A stretch of DNA of 64,000 nt from Diplonema japonicum (Eukaryota > Euglenozoa > Diplonemea > Diplonemida > Diplonemidae): contig OZ025654.1 in NCBI GenBank assembly GCA_964019335.1, positions 620,001 to 684,000 of the forward strand. Reading direction: 5' to 3'. Shown here in pieces: positions 9,201 to 17,717 of the stretch (its first letter is position 1; every line of letters begins with the position of its first letter). The notes under the pieces are model-generated. The model made no database searches. It worked only from the letters and a program-made list of their open reading frames with translations, and was not told the DNA's origin. The position numbers were made by a program, and so were the translations under genes.

Positions 9201-11725
9201 AGGTAATCGACGTCCGCTGCTTGTGCTTCGTTGATGCTATTCAATCGCCGCACCTCATCAGTCAGCTTCCGTTCGGCATCTCTGAACTCGATATTCTTCG
9301 CTGTGACGGCTGTGTACTGTGTTTCGCTGCTTGCGAGCTGCTCTTTCAAGCTGTGCACTGTGTCTAGGAGCGTTTGGTTTTCCTTATCCTGATGGCTCAG
9401 TTCCGCTTGCAGTGCCGCTACTTGCGAATTTGCAGTTCCTTGTTTATGCAGGAATTCTGTATGTTCGGATTTGAGAGTTGCGAAGGCCAGGTTCACTGCC
9501 TTCAGCTGCTCAGAGGCGTATGTGTAGTCTTTATAGATTTGCTCGCTCTCTTTCGTAGCTTTGCTGAGCTCAAGTTTGTAGTGCTGTGTGTTGTCTTTTG
9601 CTTCTTGCAGCTTGGCGGCGGTGGCGTTGGTGTTGTTTGCAAGAGCATCCCGCAGCTCGTCTGTTTCGTTGATGAGCGCCCCGACCTGCTCCGAGAGCTG
9701 CTGCTTGTCACATTCGTATTGCTTGGCGTTCGATTTCTGCCTCTCGTACTCTCTCTTCACGTTGTTGTACTTATCCTTGACAGTTGTGAGCTCTCCGTCT
9801 GTGATCCTCGCTTGTTCTGACAGCTGCTGTTCTAAGGAGGCCACTTCTTGTTTTTTAATGCTGTAATGTTCCTCGACTTCCCGCAAGTCTGCGTCCAGCT
9901 CGTTGATGAGCGCCTCTGCCTCCGCCATCTTTGTGTTGCCTTGCAACTCTGCCTCGATCTGCTGTGTGTATTCCACCATTGCCGCGTACTCTTTCTTTAG
10001 CTCCTCGTGCTCTTCTTTCCGTACCTCGTCGACTTTCTTCTTTTTCTTCGCTTCGGGTTTCAGCTTTTGCAGAGTACGGAGTTGCGTAACGGCTTCTTGA
10101 TGCTCTCGCTCTAGCTTCTTATACTTATCGGCGGCATCGCTGTCGGCTGCAGGGTTGTTCCGTTTCCGTTCTAGCACGGCGCGTTTGGCTTTTTGTTCAG
10201 CAAGTGCGAGTTTCTTCCCCCCGCGCTCGGCGGTTTTTTTAACAGTTTCGAGTTCGATTTGAAGCTTTTCGAGCGCGGTCTTGAGGCTGGCGTTCTCGGC
10301 GACCATGGTAGCCTCACGCTGGAAGGTATCGCTGTTTCTTTGGGTTTTCTTTTTAGCAGCCACGGGGGAAGTAACCCGAGATGAGGATGGGGAGAAAACG
10401 GGCGATGCGACCTCAAGCTCTCGGATGCGTGCCTGGAGACGGCGGTTCTTGTCGGTCTCGTCCGCGAGTGCTTCTTCGAGGATCTGGACCCTCGTACGAA
10501 GGTCGATGAGCTCGGACATATTGTCAGAGGAAGATCGGGCACGAGGACGGGCAAGCTCTTTTCGTAAACGCTCGACCTCCTCAGTAAGCTGTTTGATCCG
10601 TCGGATGGAAGGGTCTTCATTGATAACAGCTTGATTCACGATCTCTCTAGCACGTGATGCGTACCTAAGCGTGGACATAGTCTCCTCAATGTTCACGAAG
10701 TGGGGGGAAACGGTGGCCAGCATGGTTGTCTTGGAATTCCCTCCCAGGGAGTCTGAGAGAATCCATGTCAGCATGGAATCACGGTAAGGAGGCACGATTT
10801 TTTTAGCTATCCGCCCAGACGAGATGTCAGCCAGGGAATCGATGATCCGTCCTAGCGTGGTCAGCGACAGGTTGATCTTTGTGGCTTCTGTGAATGCTTC
10901 ACCGTCGACTTCTGATTTTTTGATACGTTCCGAGCCGGCTAGATCGACGAGATTGAGCTTTGCCTCGGTTGTGTTTGTCTTTACTCCGTCGGAGCTTTCC
11001 AGAACCTCAACAGATGTGAAGTAGAATGTGAGGAGTGCATGAGATCGGCTTGACCTGGTGTTCATTTTGGTACTCCCAACGTGCCGCTGGTCATGCCCGG
11101 TTGCCAAGATGCCGAGGATGTTATTCAGGCCGGAAATCTTCTTTTTTGTCAATCCTTCAACATAGATACCGTCGGTAGGGTGCTGCCGTGCTTTTAAATT
11201 AGTTTTTTTTGAATCGACAAGATCATGCACTTGCTCGAGGTATATTTCCATGTAAGATGCTGTGACGGTGAGGGTGTTGTGGGGGTTAGCCTTCCGCAAG
11301 TTGTCAATCTTTCCAAAAAGATCCTGGCACAATCGTGGAATGATGCCCCTCACATCAGTGTCCTGCCAGTCTCCCATCATAGTGTATGTCTTCCCGCTGC
11401 CTGTTTGGCCGTATGCGAAAAGGCAGCAGTTGTAGCCCTTCAGGGTGTTTACTATGAGGTCGTTACCAATTTCTTCGTACACCCTTTCTTGGTTGTGCCT
11501 CACCTGCATGGTGTTGCTCCATATCACCTTATCGAACTTGAAGGTGCCCCCGTGGAACATTGGATCGCAAGGGTGTTCCACAGTTACCTTGTCCCCCGCT
11601 CCCACTTTTTGCAGGCAGCATTTTTCTCTTTTGTCGTCCTCGTCTTCCTCCAGCTCCCTTTCGCTGTAAGGGCGGACTCTTACGATAACCTTAACTGATG
11701 AGTCGTTGGGCCTTCCGCTCGACAT
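6236..11725 (-). CDS. N-terminal-motor kinesin with very long coiled coil
   Basis: A 1829-residue plus-end-type kinesin in one exon. The motor domain occupies about residues 10-365: P-loop GQTGSGKT (106-113), switch I NTRSSRSH (222-229), switch II LVDLAGSE (259-266), and YRDSMLTWILSDSLGG. The neck (INEDPSIRRIKQL, about 368-380) resembles kinesin-3, but I see no FHA domain after it. Residues about 400-1560 are almost continuous heptad-type coiled coil rich in Glu/Gln/Lys. A Trp/Arg-rich stretch near 1580-1620 (YRAWGCFVASRQKRAR) recalls IQ/SFI1-like helices. More coiled coil and a Pro-rich tail follow. The start MSSGRPNDSS precedes the first motor strand by only ten residues. Cargo is unknown; flagellar or vesicle transport is only inferred. 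Confidence 0.93.
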   Translation of the reverse strand: MSSGRPNDSSVKVIVRVRPYSERELEEDEDDKREKCCLQKVGAGDKVTVEHPCDPMFHGGTFKFDKVIWSNTMQVRHNQERVYEEIGNDLIVNTLKGYNCCLFAYGQTGSGKTYTMMGDWQDTDVRGIIPRLCQDLFGKIDNLRKANPHNTLTVTASYMEIYLEQVHDLVDSKKTNLKARQHPTDGIYVEGLTKKKISGLNNILGILATGHDQRHVGSTKMNTRSSRSHALLTFYFTSVEVLESSDGVKTNTTEAKLNLVDLAGSERIKKSEVDGEAFTEATKINLSLTTLGRIIDSLADISSGRIAKKIVPPYRDSMLTWILSDSLGGNSKTTMLATVSPHFVNIEETMSTLRYASRAREIVNQAVINEDPSIRRIKQLTEEVERLRKELARPRARSSSDNMSELIDLRTRVQILEEALADETDKNRRLQARIRELEVASPVFSPSSSRVTSPVAAKKKTQRNSDTFQREATMVAENASLKTALEKLQIELETVKKTAERGGKKLALAEQKAKRAVLERKRNNPAADSDAADKYKKLEREHQEAVTQLRTLQKLKPEAKKKKKVDEVRKEEHEELKKEYAAMVEYTQQIEAELQGNTKMAEAEALINELDADLREVEEHYSIKKQEVASLEQQLSEQARITDGELTTVKDKYNNVKREYERQKSNAKQYECDKQQLSEQVGALINETDELRDALANNTNATAAKLQEAKDNTQHYKLELSKATKESEQIYKDYTYASEQLKAVNLAFATLKSEHTEFLHKQGTANSQVAALQAELSHQDKENQTLLDTVHSLKEQLASSETQYTAVTAKNIEFRDAERKLTDEVRRLNSINEAQAADVDYLYNEEETLRAKQMELEEQQERRIEEVFELREQNTLLTEKCAVQETQNEEFLRELDELHTELTSSRDRDLAQSAEITSLKLEVENVIRDNEQLHLELNAVLGEQQMKSARSDTEQTELQRNITSLQVRLQETETDLRDQKQVFKEKEGAFMKRIDMLQKENDGNDADTQHLREALGSIRTEMEFQNSENELLHTTVMSLKSKVKDMEQHTEENIVSEEHLNTELFEVKQHSATQKETIDLQESELSSCRHKIVTLQRELETRQGDSSIREQEVTAYRQEACQTRDDLKILKAKHEVLRNKEASLERELHERDAEVDCFRTKCTALQDKLEEVARDGEQWRGDLTHREQVSREQDKELEVLRATVNQNEKCLGTKDAEAAELIQTIEDLQAQHALQKANLGVHLLEIQSKDQQIEDLKAEALRIQEEKAALTMTADNQRGDIRELLSYKGVASDLENKLQDLKEQQSAINHSQATRETYITEQDALISKYKEQADVSQNGLAIKEQELQQCKEQLAELEGMQQLMRDAVESSEAKGVELQEHKEQLAALQEASEARGEEMQTYKSRCAQLEQQVVDVQESSIAAWEQKVISQHEELAELKRELECKTSDQEKEQLAYKQVEKLENTVKELTSSIDKMKLTDAQRNQERDQLQKHISGMLADVAAEGEDMQLRGRCYRAWGCFVASRQKRARVVNHVSYTCDVHHYSLLSRYFLKMQMHTVLLDSGRREESLSKRVLEEKGIRKQLVSLNNDLRERVIVLDSERDRQRERIEKYKKLYGPITPATESLSPGRAPQVQKITKVKNRIQDTTGKRRKKKFLTELHDQVEKLRTENQATVIKLRRTVAEKEAAERRTSLLKKYESVVIATQCGNERAEGKVRAALAKIQMDHAYYCEKKELAFQTAIADIVTERNRVLASQMRTVGYLKRNPPKYSYEITEQRSMEEHDDPLLAEAAWFAHDERVRAYAEATLFIPRTPITPHLPVQTPSDLLL

Positions 11726-11927
11726 TTTTTTCCTCCCTTTTTTTTCTTCCTATTTTTCTCCTCCTCCCAACCTTTTTCTTTTTTGGGTTTTCTTTTTAAT
11801 TACACAAATAGAATTCGGGGAAAGGAAAAGTTCAAATCTCGAGACCCCCGTTTAGGATAGGTAGAAAGGTAACGGTGATTCAGAATTGGGGGAAGGGAAT
11901 CAGATTGTTAACCGTTGTTGCCAACTT

Positions 11928-11960
11928 AGACAAGTCAAAAAAGACTCGTTCTTGCAAAAA
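11928..11960 (-). repeat. Dispersed hairpin motif, copy 2
   Basis: Second copy of the GCAAGAACGAGTC...GACTTGTC motif, with a longer T loop (TTTTTT). It sits between the phosphatase stop (11977) and the kinesin start (11725), about 200 bp upstream of the kinesin ATG. Confidence 0.6.
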
Positions 11961-11976
11961 GAAAAAAGAAAAAAAA

Positions 11977-13209
11977 TCAAAACGTAAGCAACACCCCGTG
12001 ACAGTTTTTGGATATCATTTTGGGCCCTCCTACCAACCTGCTCATGAGCTTGGAGTGCGTAAACACCAGGATATTCTTCTCCTTTCTGTCCCCGAGCCAA
12101 GATAGTACCGCGGCCACCCTTGACCTGACATCAGCTTCGCTTTCAACAGGTGAGGTACTATCGGTCAATGCCCATGGCACAGCGTTTTGGCACCACTTAC
12201 TACGGCTGAGACGGTGGGGGAAGGGGATCTCTTCAGGGGTGTCAAGGGGGATGTCGCTCCAAGCGTTGATTATTTCACCGAAGATATTAACAATGTTAAC
12301 CTCAGGCTGGGGACCATGCGATTGGAGAACGTGCCCGCACGTCTCCACAGCCCGACGAAGGGGCGAAGTACAAACAAGGTCAAAGTATGACGGGTCGATT
12401 AATGTGCTTAAATGCTTTGCCTGTTGCACCCCTTTTTCCGTTAAAAGAGCATCACGCAGCCCTGTATCGCACCACTTCTGCTCCTTGTCCTTCTTGTCTG
12501 TCTGGTACCTTGACTCGGCATGCCTGACAAGCACGATGTTCTTCCCTTGCAACGACTTCCTGTTGGGAGCGTCACCTTCAAACTTCCTTTCAACAACCTG
12601 GCAGCCGTCTAGCAGTGCGTACAGACTCCTCACTGCCTGGTCTATCTCCCTTGCGCTTGGAACGGGGACTTTGACCTCGCCACGTTTAACATGGTGGGAA
12701 TATTGTTTTGGAAGCCTGTTTTTAACGGTGTTGATTTCGTACTTTAGGCGCTGCTCGTAGGTTAAGGAGTTGATGCCTGTTTTTGATGGAACGACGGGGC
12801 AGCCTGAAGGTGCAGGGATTCCGTTGATGGCCCACCCGCGGTTTTCCAAAACTTTTCTGAACCCCAAGAGCGATCTTGGCAGGTGGAAGTCGGAGGTAAT
12901 CACCGTGATGCTGACGTTCTTTGCAGGGATGCCCATCTCGTCGATGATGGACCCGCAGTAATATGCGTTTTCCAAGGTGGTCCTGGACTGCTCCTCCTTC
13001 ACCACCCCGTGCATTTCAAGCAAGCCGTGCATCACCTCAGCCTCGGTGATCCCAACCTTGGCCACGTCGGACCCCGTGGCGATCACTATACACCCGGCCC
13101 CTTTGTGTTGCACCACCTCCCTGGCAACCTTTACCCTGAACTTCAGGGACGTCGGGACAGTCCCGTCTTCGTGAAGAGACTGCCCTAGAACGATCACGAT
13201 TTCTTGCAT
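11977..13209 (-). CDS. DUF218 (YdcF-like) domain fused to histidine phosphatase domain
   Basis: A 410-residue single-exon protein. Residues 1-160 match the DUF218/YdcF-type fold: VIVLGQSLHEDG at the N-terminus, TEAEVM, a TTLENA motif and VITSDFHLPRS (103-113). Bacterial relatives are often linked to envelope or nucleotide-binding roles. Residues about 222-405 are a histidine-phosphatase (phosphoglycerate-mutase-like) domain: VLVRHAES with catalytic His230 in an RHA rather than the usual RHG, SPLRRAVET (282-290), and second catalytic His385 in FTHS. No signal peptide or TM is visible, so it is likely cytosolic. The substrate is unknown. The two domains are continuous with no stop or gap, so the fusion is genuine at the DNA level. 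Confidence 0.85.
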   Translation of the reverse strand: MQEIVIVLGQSLHEDGTVPTSLKFRVKVAREVVQHKGAGCIVIATGSDVAKVGITEAEVMHGLLEMHGVVKEEQSRTTLENAYYCGSIIDEMGIPAKNVSITVITSDFHLPRSLLGFRKVLENRGWAINGIPAPSGCPVVPSKTGINSLTYEQRLKYEINTVKNRLPKQYSHHVKRGEVKVPVPSAREIDQAVRSLYALLDGCQVVERKFEGDAPNRKSLQGKNIVLVRHAESRYQTDKKDKEQKWCDTGLRDALLTEKGVQQAKHLSTLIDPSYFDLVCTSPLRRAVETCGHVLQSHGPQPEVNIVNIFGEIINAWSDIPLDTPEEIPFPHRLSRSKWCQNAVPWALTDSTSPVESEADVRSRVAAVLSWLGDRKEKNILVFTHSKLMSRLVGGPKMISKNCHGVLLTF

Positions 13210-13337
13210 TTTTAAAGTTTTTTTCCACTTTCTTTTCTTTTAAACAAACCTTGAAAAGGAATGTCTTTTGTTTCTTGTCATGCGGGTACAAAACAATAAA
13301 ATAAAAAAAAAAATAAAAAAAAAAAAAAAAAAAAAAA

Positions 13338-15371
13338 GAGACATTTAAGGGTACCTGCGGTATGTGGCAGGACGCCTGAAGAGTCTCAATCTATCTCTTG
13401 ATCGAACCTTTCTGCTGTGGTGTGGCCTTCGGCCCCTCGTTCACCCTCCTCGGTACCTTAGGTATAAAACCCTCAACCGAGTTGGTAAGGACACAATAGT
13501 TGTACAGTTGTTTCTCAAGGATGTGGCGGGTCACCGGGGAGGCGAATACCGGTCTAGAGGAGTAGCCCCTTACGGAGCTGTTGTAGTAACCCAACGTGCG
13601 CAGGGAGTGGACAGAAACTACTGACGCAGCTGGGATGAGGGGCGCTATGCCCTTACTGGTGTGGATGCGTTCTAGTGCCGTTATCACCCGGCCTATTACA
13701 CGCGCGCTCACTTGGATGTCCTCACCCTCTTCACAAGGTGAGAGTCCCACCGTGGCAATGAAGTCTATGGCCAGCTCAAGCCTGGAGACCTGTCCACCTG
13801 TCGTGCCCCAGTGAAGGGCAGAGAGCCATCGGATGACGTGCGGGATGAGCCGTGGGAGGCACTGTTGCCTCAAACCATTGTCGTAGTACCACCCCAGTGA
13901 CCGTGGCTTGAGCAAACTCCCCTTCTCGAAAGGCCTGTTCCACAGGTGAACGCTGAAGTCCATCGTCTTTTTCCGTGCAAAGGTGAGTTGTAAGCTACCA
14001 GTGATCTCCGCCATCATCAGCTGCAACTCGGCAGTGTCCAGCCCGAGTCCCACTGTCGCGATGCCGTGCAGTTGCGTGCACCGGGGCCACTGGTTACGTT
14101 GTGTGCACAGCGCTGCCCGCGTCTCGGAAGCTGTCCTGATGTGCTCGTGCGCCTGACAGTCCCAGAGGGTGTGCTCCAGGAGTCTCGCCGTGTGTTCCGA
14201 AATGTCGAAAGTAGCGTCGCAGCCCATGCATTTCGTCCGCCCCCCGACCGTGTCGTTGATAATCTTGGGGTGGAACGGGAAAACAGCCCCAGTTATCACT
14301 TGCAGGACCCTTCGTGCTTTGGGAGGGTTGCGGTTCGCCAGGTGCAGGTGTAGCCCGTTGGTTGCCACTTCGTCGATGTCGCCCGTCCCCTGAAAGGAGG
14401 GTCTGCTCTCCACGAGGTTCGCTCGCAGGTGGACCTTCAGGAGCTTCCTGACCTCATGCTTCAGTGCCCCAGGCTCTAGGGGGACCCATTGCCGCGCGAA
14501 ATGCGCCCAGCTGGACCCTAGTTCCTCCAGCAGCTCGTGGGTCTGTCCGAGTATCCCGCGCGGGGCGAGGGGGTTTCCGTTCCGGGCGGCCTCCTTGTAG
14601 CCGTCTCTGCACGCCCTGACGAGTGAACTGGACTCACCGTCGCTCCTCATCATCCGCGCAAACGTTGTGATCCTGCGGTATGCGGCTGCTGAGTACGGGT
14701 CCAGCCTGTGTCCTTTGAAAGCCACCCCGAGGAGGGCGCCTGACGAGCGTGTTGGGTTGTGTGGGCCCCATATGCAAGAGGTAATCTTCTTCCTGAGGGA
14801 GTCCAAGAGCGAGTCCGTGGGTGGTGTGTAGAGCACTCCGTAGAGCGCCGCAGGTAGGATGCAGTCTTCTATCAGTTGGGCCTTACGCGTTCTCGTGATT
14901 TGGGTCACTGTGAGCCTGTCGACAGCATCCAGCGCCGTGGCGATCCTTGTGTTCTTCGTCCTGGTGGGCTGCAGGCACACCGTACACCCCAACATAGTTA
15001 CGCTTTTCACCGTATCGAATAAGGTGCCCCTCATCGCCAGCCTGCTTCTGTACCCCTTCTTGGTGCTAAAGGCCTTAGTTTTCCCCGGGTGTACCGACAT
15101 GTTCGTCAAGCGGCAGAGCTCGTCCAGCAAGAGTATGGAACTCTGGACCGCCTTCTCCGAGATCCTAGAGAAGAGGTATAGGTCGTCCGCGTAGGAGATG
15201 GGTAGGACTTCAGGGAATGTGGTGACGCATCGCCTGGTGTAGGCAGCGAGGATGGCGTTGATGAAGACGGGTGAGATAGGGCAGCCCTGGAGGATTCCGT
15301 TTGTGGTGCGAAACACTTCCCCTACCCCCGCCTGGAAGCGCAAACGCCGGTCGAGGTTGGCGTACATGGAT
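13338..15371 (-). mobile_element. 5'-truncated non-LTR retrotransposon (LINE)
   Basis: The element carries the C-terminal half of a LINE polyprotein plus its 3' end. Comparison with the copy at 33.6-38 kb shows homology beginning near 15371, inside the RT domain; sequence upstream is host 3' flank. This is a typical incomplete target-primed insertion. The 3' end (minus sense ...AAATGTCTC) abuts a run of T (A on +, 13321-13337). It lies in the same orientation as the flanking genes, between the phosphatase start and the Mpv17-like stop. A terminal hairpin is at 13354-13371. Confidence 0.9.
13391..15371 (-). pseudogene. LINE reverse transcriptase, C-terminal part
   Basis: An intact frame of about 660 residues covers the RT palm onward: NGILQGCPISPVF, catalytic YADD near residue 89 of the open frame, a thumb region, and a C-terminal zinc-knuckle-like CMGC...H...C motif. 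The endonuclease and RT fingers are missing. The frame opens at an ATG at 15457, but the first residues up to about 29 come from host flanking DNA and have no counterpart in the longer copy. No frameshift interrupts the remaining part, so this is a younger insertion than the 33.6-kb copy, but it cannot be autonomous. Confidence 0.88.
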
Positions 15372-15387
15372 AAAATAAAATAAACAC

Positions 15388-15432
15388 AGCAGCCCAGTCC
15401 GGGCTGCGGTTGTGTAACTTTACACAACGCAG
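15388..15432. other. Two adjacent perfect hairpins
   Basis: CAGCCC-AGTCC-GGGCTG (six-pair stem) is followed at once by GTTGTGTA-ACTT-TACACAAC (eight-pair stem). They lie between the LINE truncation point and the Mpv17-like stop codon, in its likely 3' UTR. Role unknown; an RNA-processing or 3'-end signal is possible. Confidence 0.55.
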
Positions 15433-15540
15433 AGCAGAAGTCGGAGATGCGCTGCATTCTCCGTCGACCTCAGGACGCGGAAGCTCTCTCGCAGGTAGCG
15501 GAAAGCACGGAAGAACACTGTAAATAAAATAAAAAAGAAA

Positions 15541-16068
15541 TCACGTTTTTTTTTCTTCGCAAGTCTCCTCCCTGCACAGCATCTCCGAAAGGATGATGTT
15601 CCACAAGGCAGAAACAACGTTCAAAAAGAGGAGTTTATATTGCACGGGGAGGAAGGTGTGGCTGATGAGCTGCACCGGAGCGACGACACACCAAGCCGCC
15701 TTTATCGAAGTGGGGAAACGCTCCGTCAGGTTAGTGAGGGCTTCTGCAGGCGAGCCACGCTTTATTACAAAGGTCGACCAAAGGTTGATGAGTATAAGGT
15801 AGAGAGGTCCCACCGTAAGACTCTCAAGAAGTGTTTTCACAAGGCCTCCCGTGGCCCCGGTACCAAGGTTCTTCCCTTCTAAAAACTTAAACCACACGTG
15901 AAAAAGAGGTACTTGCAACGCAGCCACAGCACTTCCCCATAAGACAGTTCGTCGGCAGTCCCACTCCTTCCTAACCCCGTGGTGGCTCTGCACCAACTGT
16001 GCACCAATGTCTCCAAAGCAGCCTATGCTAAACCCGATGCCTGCTTTCCGTAATAGTTCTTTCTTCAT
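15541..16068 (-). CDS. Mpv17/PMP22-family membrane protein
   Basis: A 175-residue protein, near the usual length of Mpv17/PMP22 proteins (about 170-200). The N-terminal part has GFSIGCFGDIGAQLVQ, matching the family's first helix and GD..xQ motif. Further hydrophobic helices follow (VAALQVPLFHVWFKFL, SLTVGPLYLILINLW). The C-terminal signature is an AAWCVVAPVQLISHTFLPVQYKLLFLN-type block of the W.P.Q..NF..VP..R kind, then W and LS. Family members sit in the inner mitochondrial or peroxisomal membrane and affect small-solute passage or mtDNA maintenance. I chose MKKELLRKAG because the 24 residues upstream are Lys/Glu/Gly-rich leader sequence. The truncated LINE lies 170 bp downstream. Confidence 0.82.
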   Translation of the reverse strand: MKKELLRKAGIGFSIGCFGDIGAQLVQSHHGVRKEWDCRRTVLWGSAVAALQVPLFHVWFKFLEGKNLGTGATGGLVKTLLESLTVGPLYLILINLWSTFVIKRGSPAEALTNLTERFPTSIKAAWCVVAPVQLISHTFLPVQYKLLFLNVVSALWNIILSEMLCREETCEEKKT

Positions 16069-16489
16069 TTTTCCTCTCTCTCTTTTTTCTTCTCCCCCCT
16101 CCTTTTTTTTTGCATGGTGAAACGTAAAAAACAAACGCAATACAGTAACAAAAAAAAAAAGTTTATTTACGCACCTCAGCTAGACAGAATGGCGCCAATT
16201 ACCCTACCCTTGGAGGGGGGATAGTACTCTGTTTTCTTTTCTAGTCAGGAAAACAGAGTGATCCTTTTAAGGTGCGTGAAGAAAGAAGATCAAGTGTAAA
16301 AAGATTCTCCGCGGAGGGGGGGGGGGGGGTCACCGCCCCTTAAAAAGCTCGAAATTCGTGTTTTTCGGGAAACGCACCCCTGTAAATTATACCCGAAAAT
16401 TCCACCCAGATGCTAAAAAAAAACACTTTCCGCCGCTATTTGGGGGTTTTTGTGGACTTCTATGTGACGTATTCACAATTTTGAGCGGG
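16069..16489. other. Intergenic, no gene seen
   Basis: This spacer begins the repeat-rich block between the Mpv17-like and ankyrin genes. It contains a G run near 16316-16329 and a GAAAACAGAG inverted pair near 16230-16260. No coding sequence is supported. Confidence 0.5.
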
Positions 16490-16755
16490 TGTGACAGAAC
16501 CGGTACCTGCAGAATCCTATTTTGTGCACACATTATCAGAGTCATCAGAACGAGCTGCAAGCGGGTAAAAATCGACCTACATGTCGTCCAAGAGTAGCCC
16601 ACGCAGCTCTGGTGCCGTCTCGCCCCCTTAGGTGTCCAACTTGCGATTATCAACCAGTTTTTTGAGGTCATCCTTTAGCTTACTTGAAAGGTCAGTGCGC
16701 AGTTGTGCCCTCTTGCGTACAGCGTTGAGGGCAGCAAGGTACCGGTTCTGTCACA
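16490..16755. mobile_element. 266-bp MITE-like element with 18-bp perfect TIRs and coding-like cargo
   Basis: TGTGACAGAACCGGTACC (16490-16507) is exactly inverted at 16738-16755. On the minus strand the interior from about 16736 reads as coding-like, charged, helical sequence (ALNAVRKRAQLRTDLSSKL...) to a stop at 16628. It then continues in the same frame (PELRGLLLDDM) to a second stop. This looks like a decayed captured or transposase fragment. Target-site duplications could not be assigned. Confidence 0.7.
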
Positions 16756-16942
16756 AAAAATTAAAATGGCGTTTTAGGGTAGCCAACTTGCAAATTTCGT
16801 CGAAACTCGGCCCAAAAATGGGTTTTTAGGCGACTTTGGGGTGGTTAAGGTGGTTTTTTGCGCCTTTGTGTCACAAATGTGCAAGATTTTTTTTTGGCCT
16901 AATTTCGACCCCTTTGACCCCCCCCCCCCCCCCCCCCCCCCC

Positions 16943-17051
16943 CCTAGGGCTATGCTGGCATGGAAACGCGTTTCCATGCATTTTTTGATAAAAAGGGAAA
17001 CGGAAACGGGAACGGAAACGTTTCCACGTTTCCTGCCAGCATAGCCCTAGG
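16943..17051. mobile_element. 109-bp MITE-like element with 18-bp TIRs, GGAAACG words
   Basis: CCTAGGGCTATGCTGGCA (16943-16960) is exactly inverted at 17034-17051. The interior is mostly CGTTTCC/GGAAACG repeats. The left end merges into a 27-base C run (16918-16944). The right CCTAGG is shared with the next element, giving a head-to-tail pair. Confidence 0.75.
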
Positions 17052-17717
17052 CATAGTGGTGAGGCGACTCGCACCAAATTCTCGCACATTCTCGCATGCG
17101 AGAATGATGCGAGAATTTTTTTTGGCTGAAACTTCAACAGGGAAAGCCAGGTGCCTGAGTGTCAAAATCTTCGAAGGACCTCAACAGGCAGTGCTTTGCC
17201 CCGTGGTGGGGCAGGAGTTCATAGACGGGGGCGATGTTGTGTTTGGTCACAGGCACCACCACCACCAAGCAGCAAACACGCCTTCCCAGCATCCCATTGG
17301 TGGAGCTCGCGCATGAAGATACCGACACCAGACACGCTGCTGGCAAAGGGGCCCGGATCCGAGAAGGAGACAAGGAGTGAAGCAAAGCATCGAAAAGACC
17401 CTGTTGCCGTTAAGCACAGACGCCACCAGTGCCAAACATTTCTGGGCTGGTCGGATACTCAGAGGAGCCCCTCCTCCTTCACCTGGACATCAAGGAGGGT
17501 GAATCACACACGGGGGCGGACGTGAACGCACTGATCGCGTTGTTCGGGAGGAGTATGAAGGTCGAGGGTGAGTTTCTTTGACACAAGCACACCTGAAATG
17601 CACACTAGAATGTGCGAGAATCGTGCGAGAGTGTGCGAGAATGCGAGTCGTTTTGCGAGAATTTCGGCTCAGATTTTTTTGTGCGAGAATGCGAGTCGCC
17701 TCACCACTATGCCTAGG
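17046..17717. mobile_element. 672-bp inverted-repeat element with 28-bp perfect TIRs and captured coding-like segments
   Basis: The 28-bp terminus starting CCTAGGCATAGTGGTG (17046-17073) is exactly inverted at 17690-17717. Both subterminal regions repeat TTCTCGCA (about ten copies, both orientations). The right end runs into G20 (17716-17735). The GC-rich interior has coding-like stretches on the + strand (KIFEGPQQAVLCPVVGQEF near 17170; LLLHLDIKEGESHTGADV near 17480) in different frames. The last ends near GTGAGT, which looks like a splice donor. It reads as a non-autonomous DNA transposon carrying host exon fragments (Pack-MULE-like), not as a gene. Confidence 0.72.

Noticed and set aside
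11820-11860. GTTCAAATCTC near 11830 as a tRNA T-arm
   Set aside because: No matching A box, anticodon arm or acceptor stem at a suitable distance on either strand.
15372-15457. ATG at 15457 as start of a complete LINE protein
   Set aside because: The first 29 residues have no match in the longer LINE; homology begins at the truncation point near 15371.
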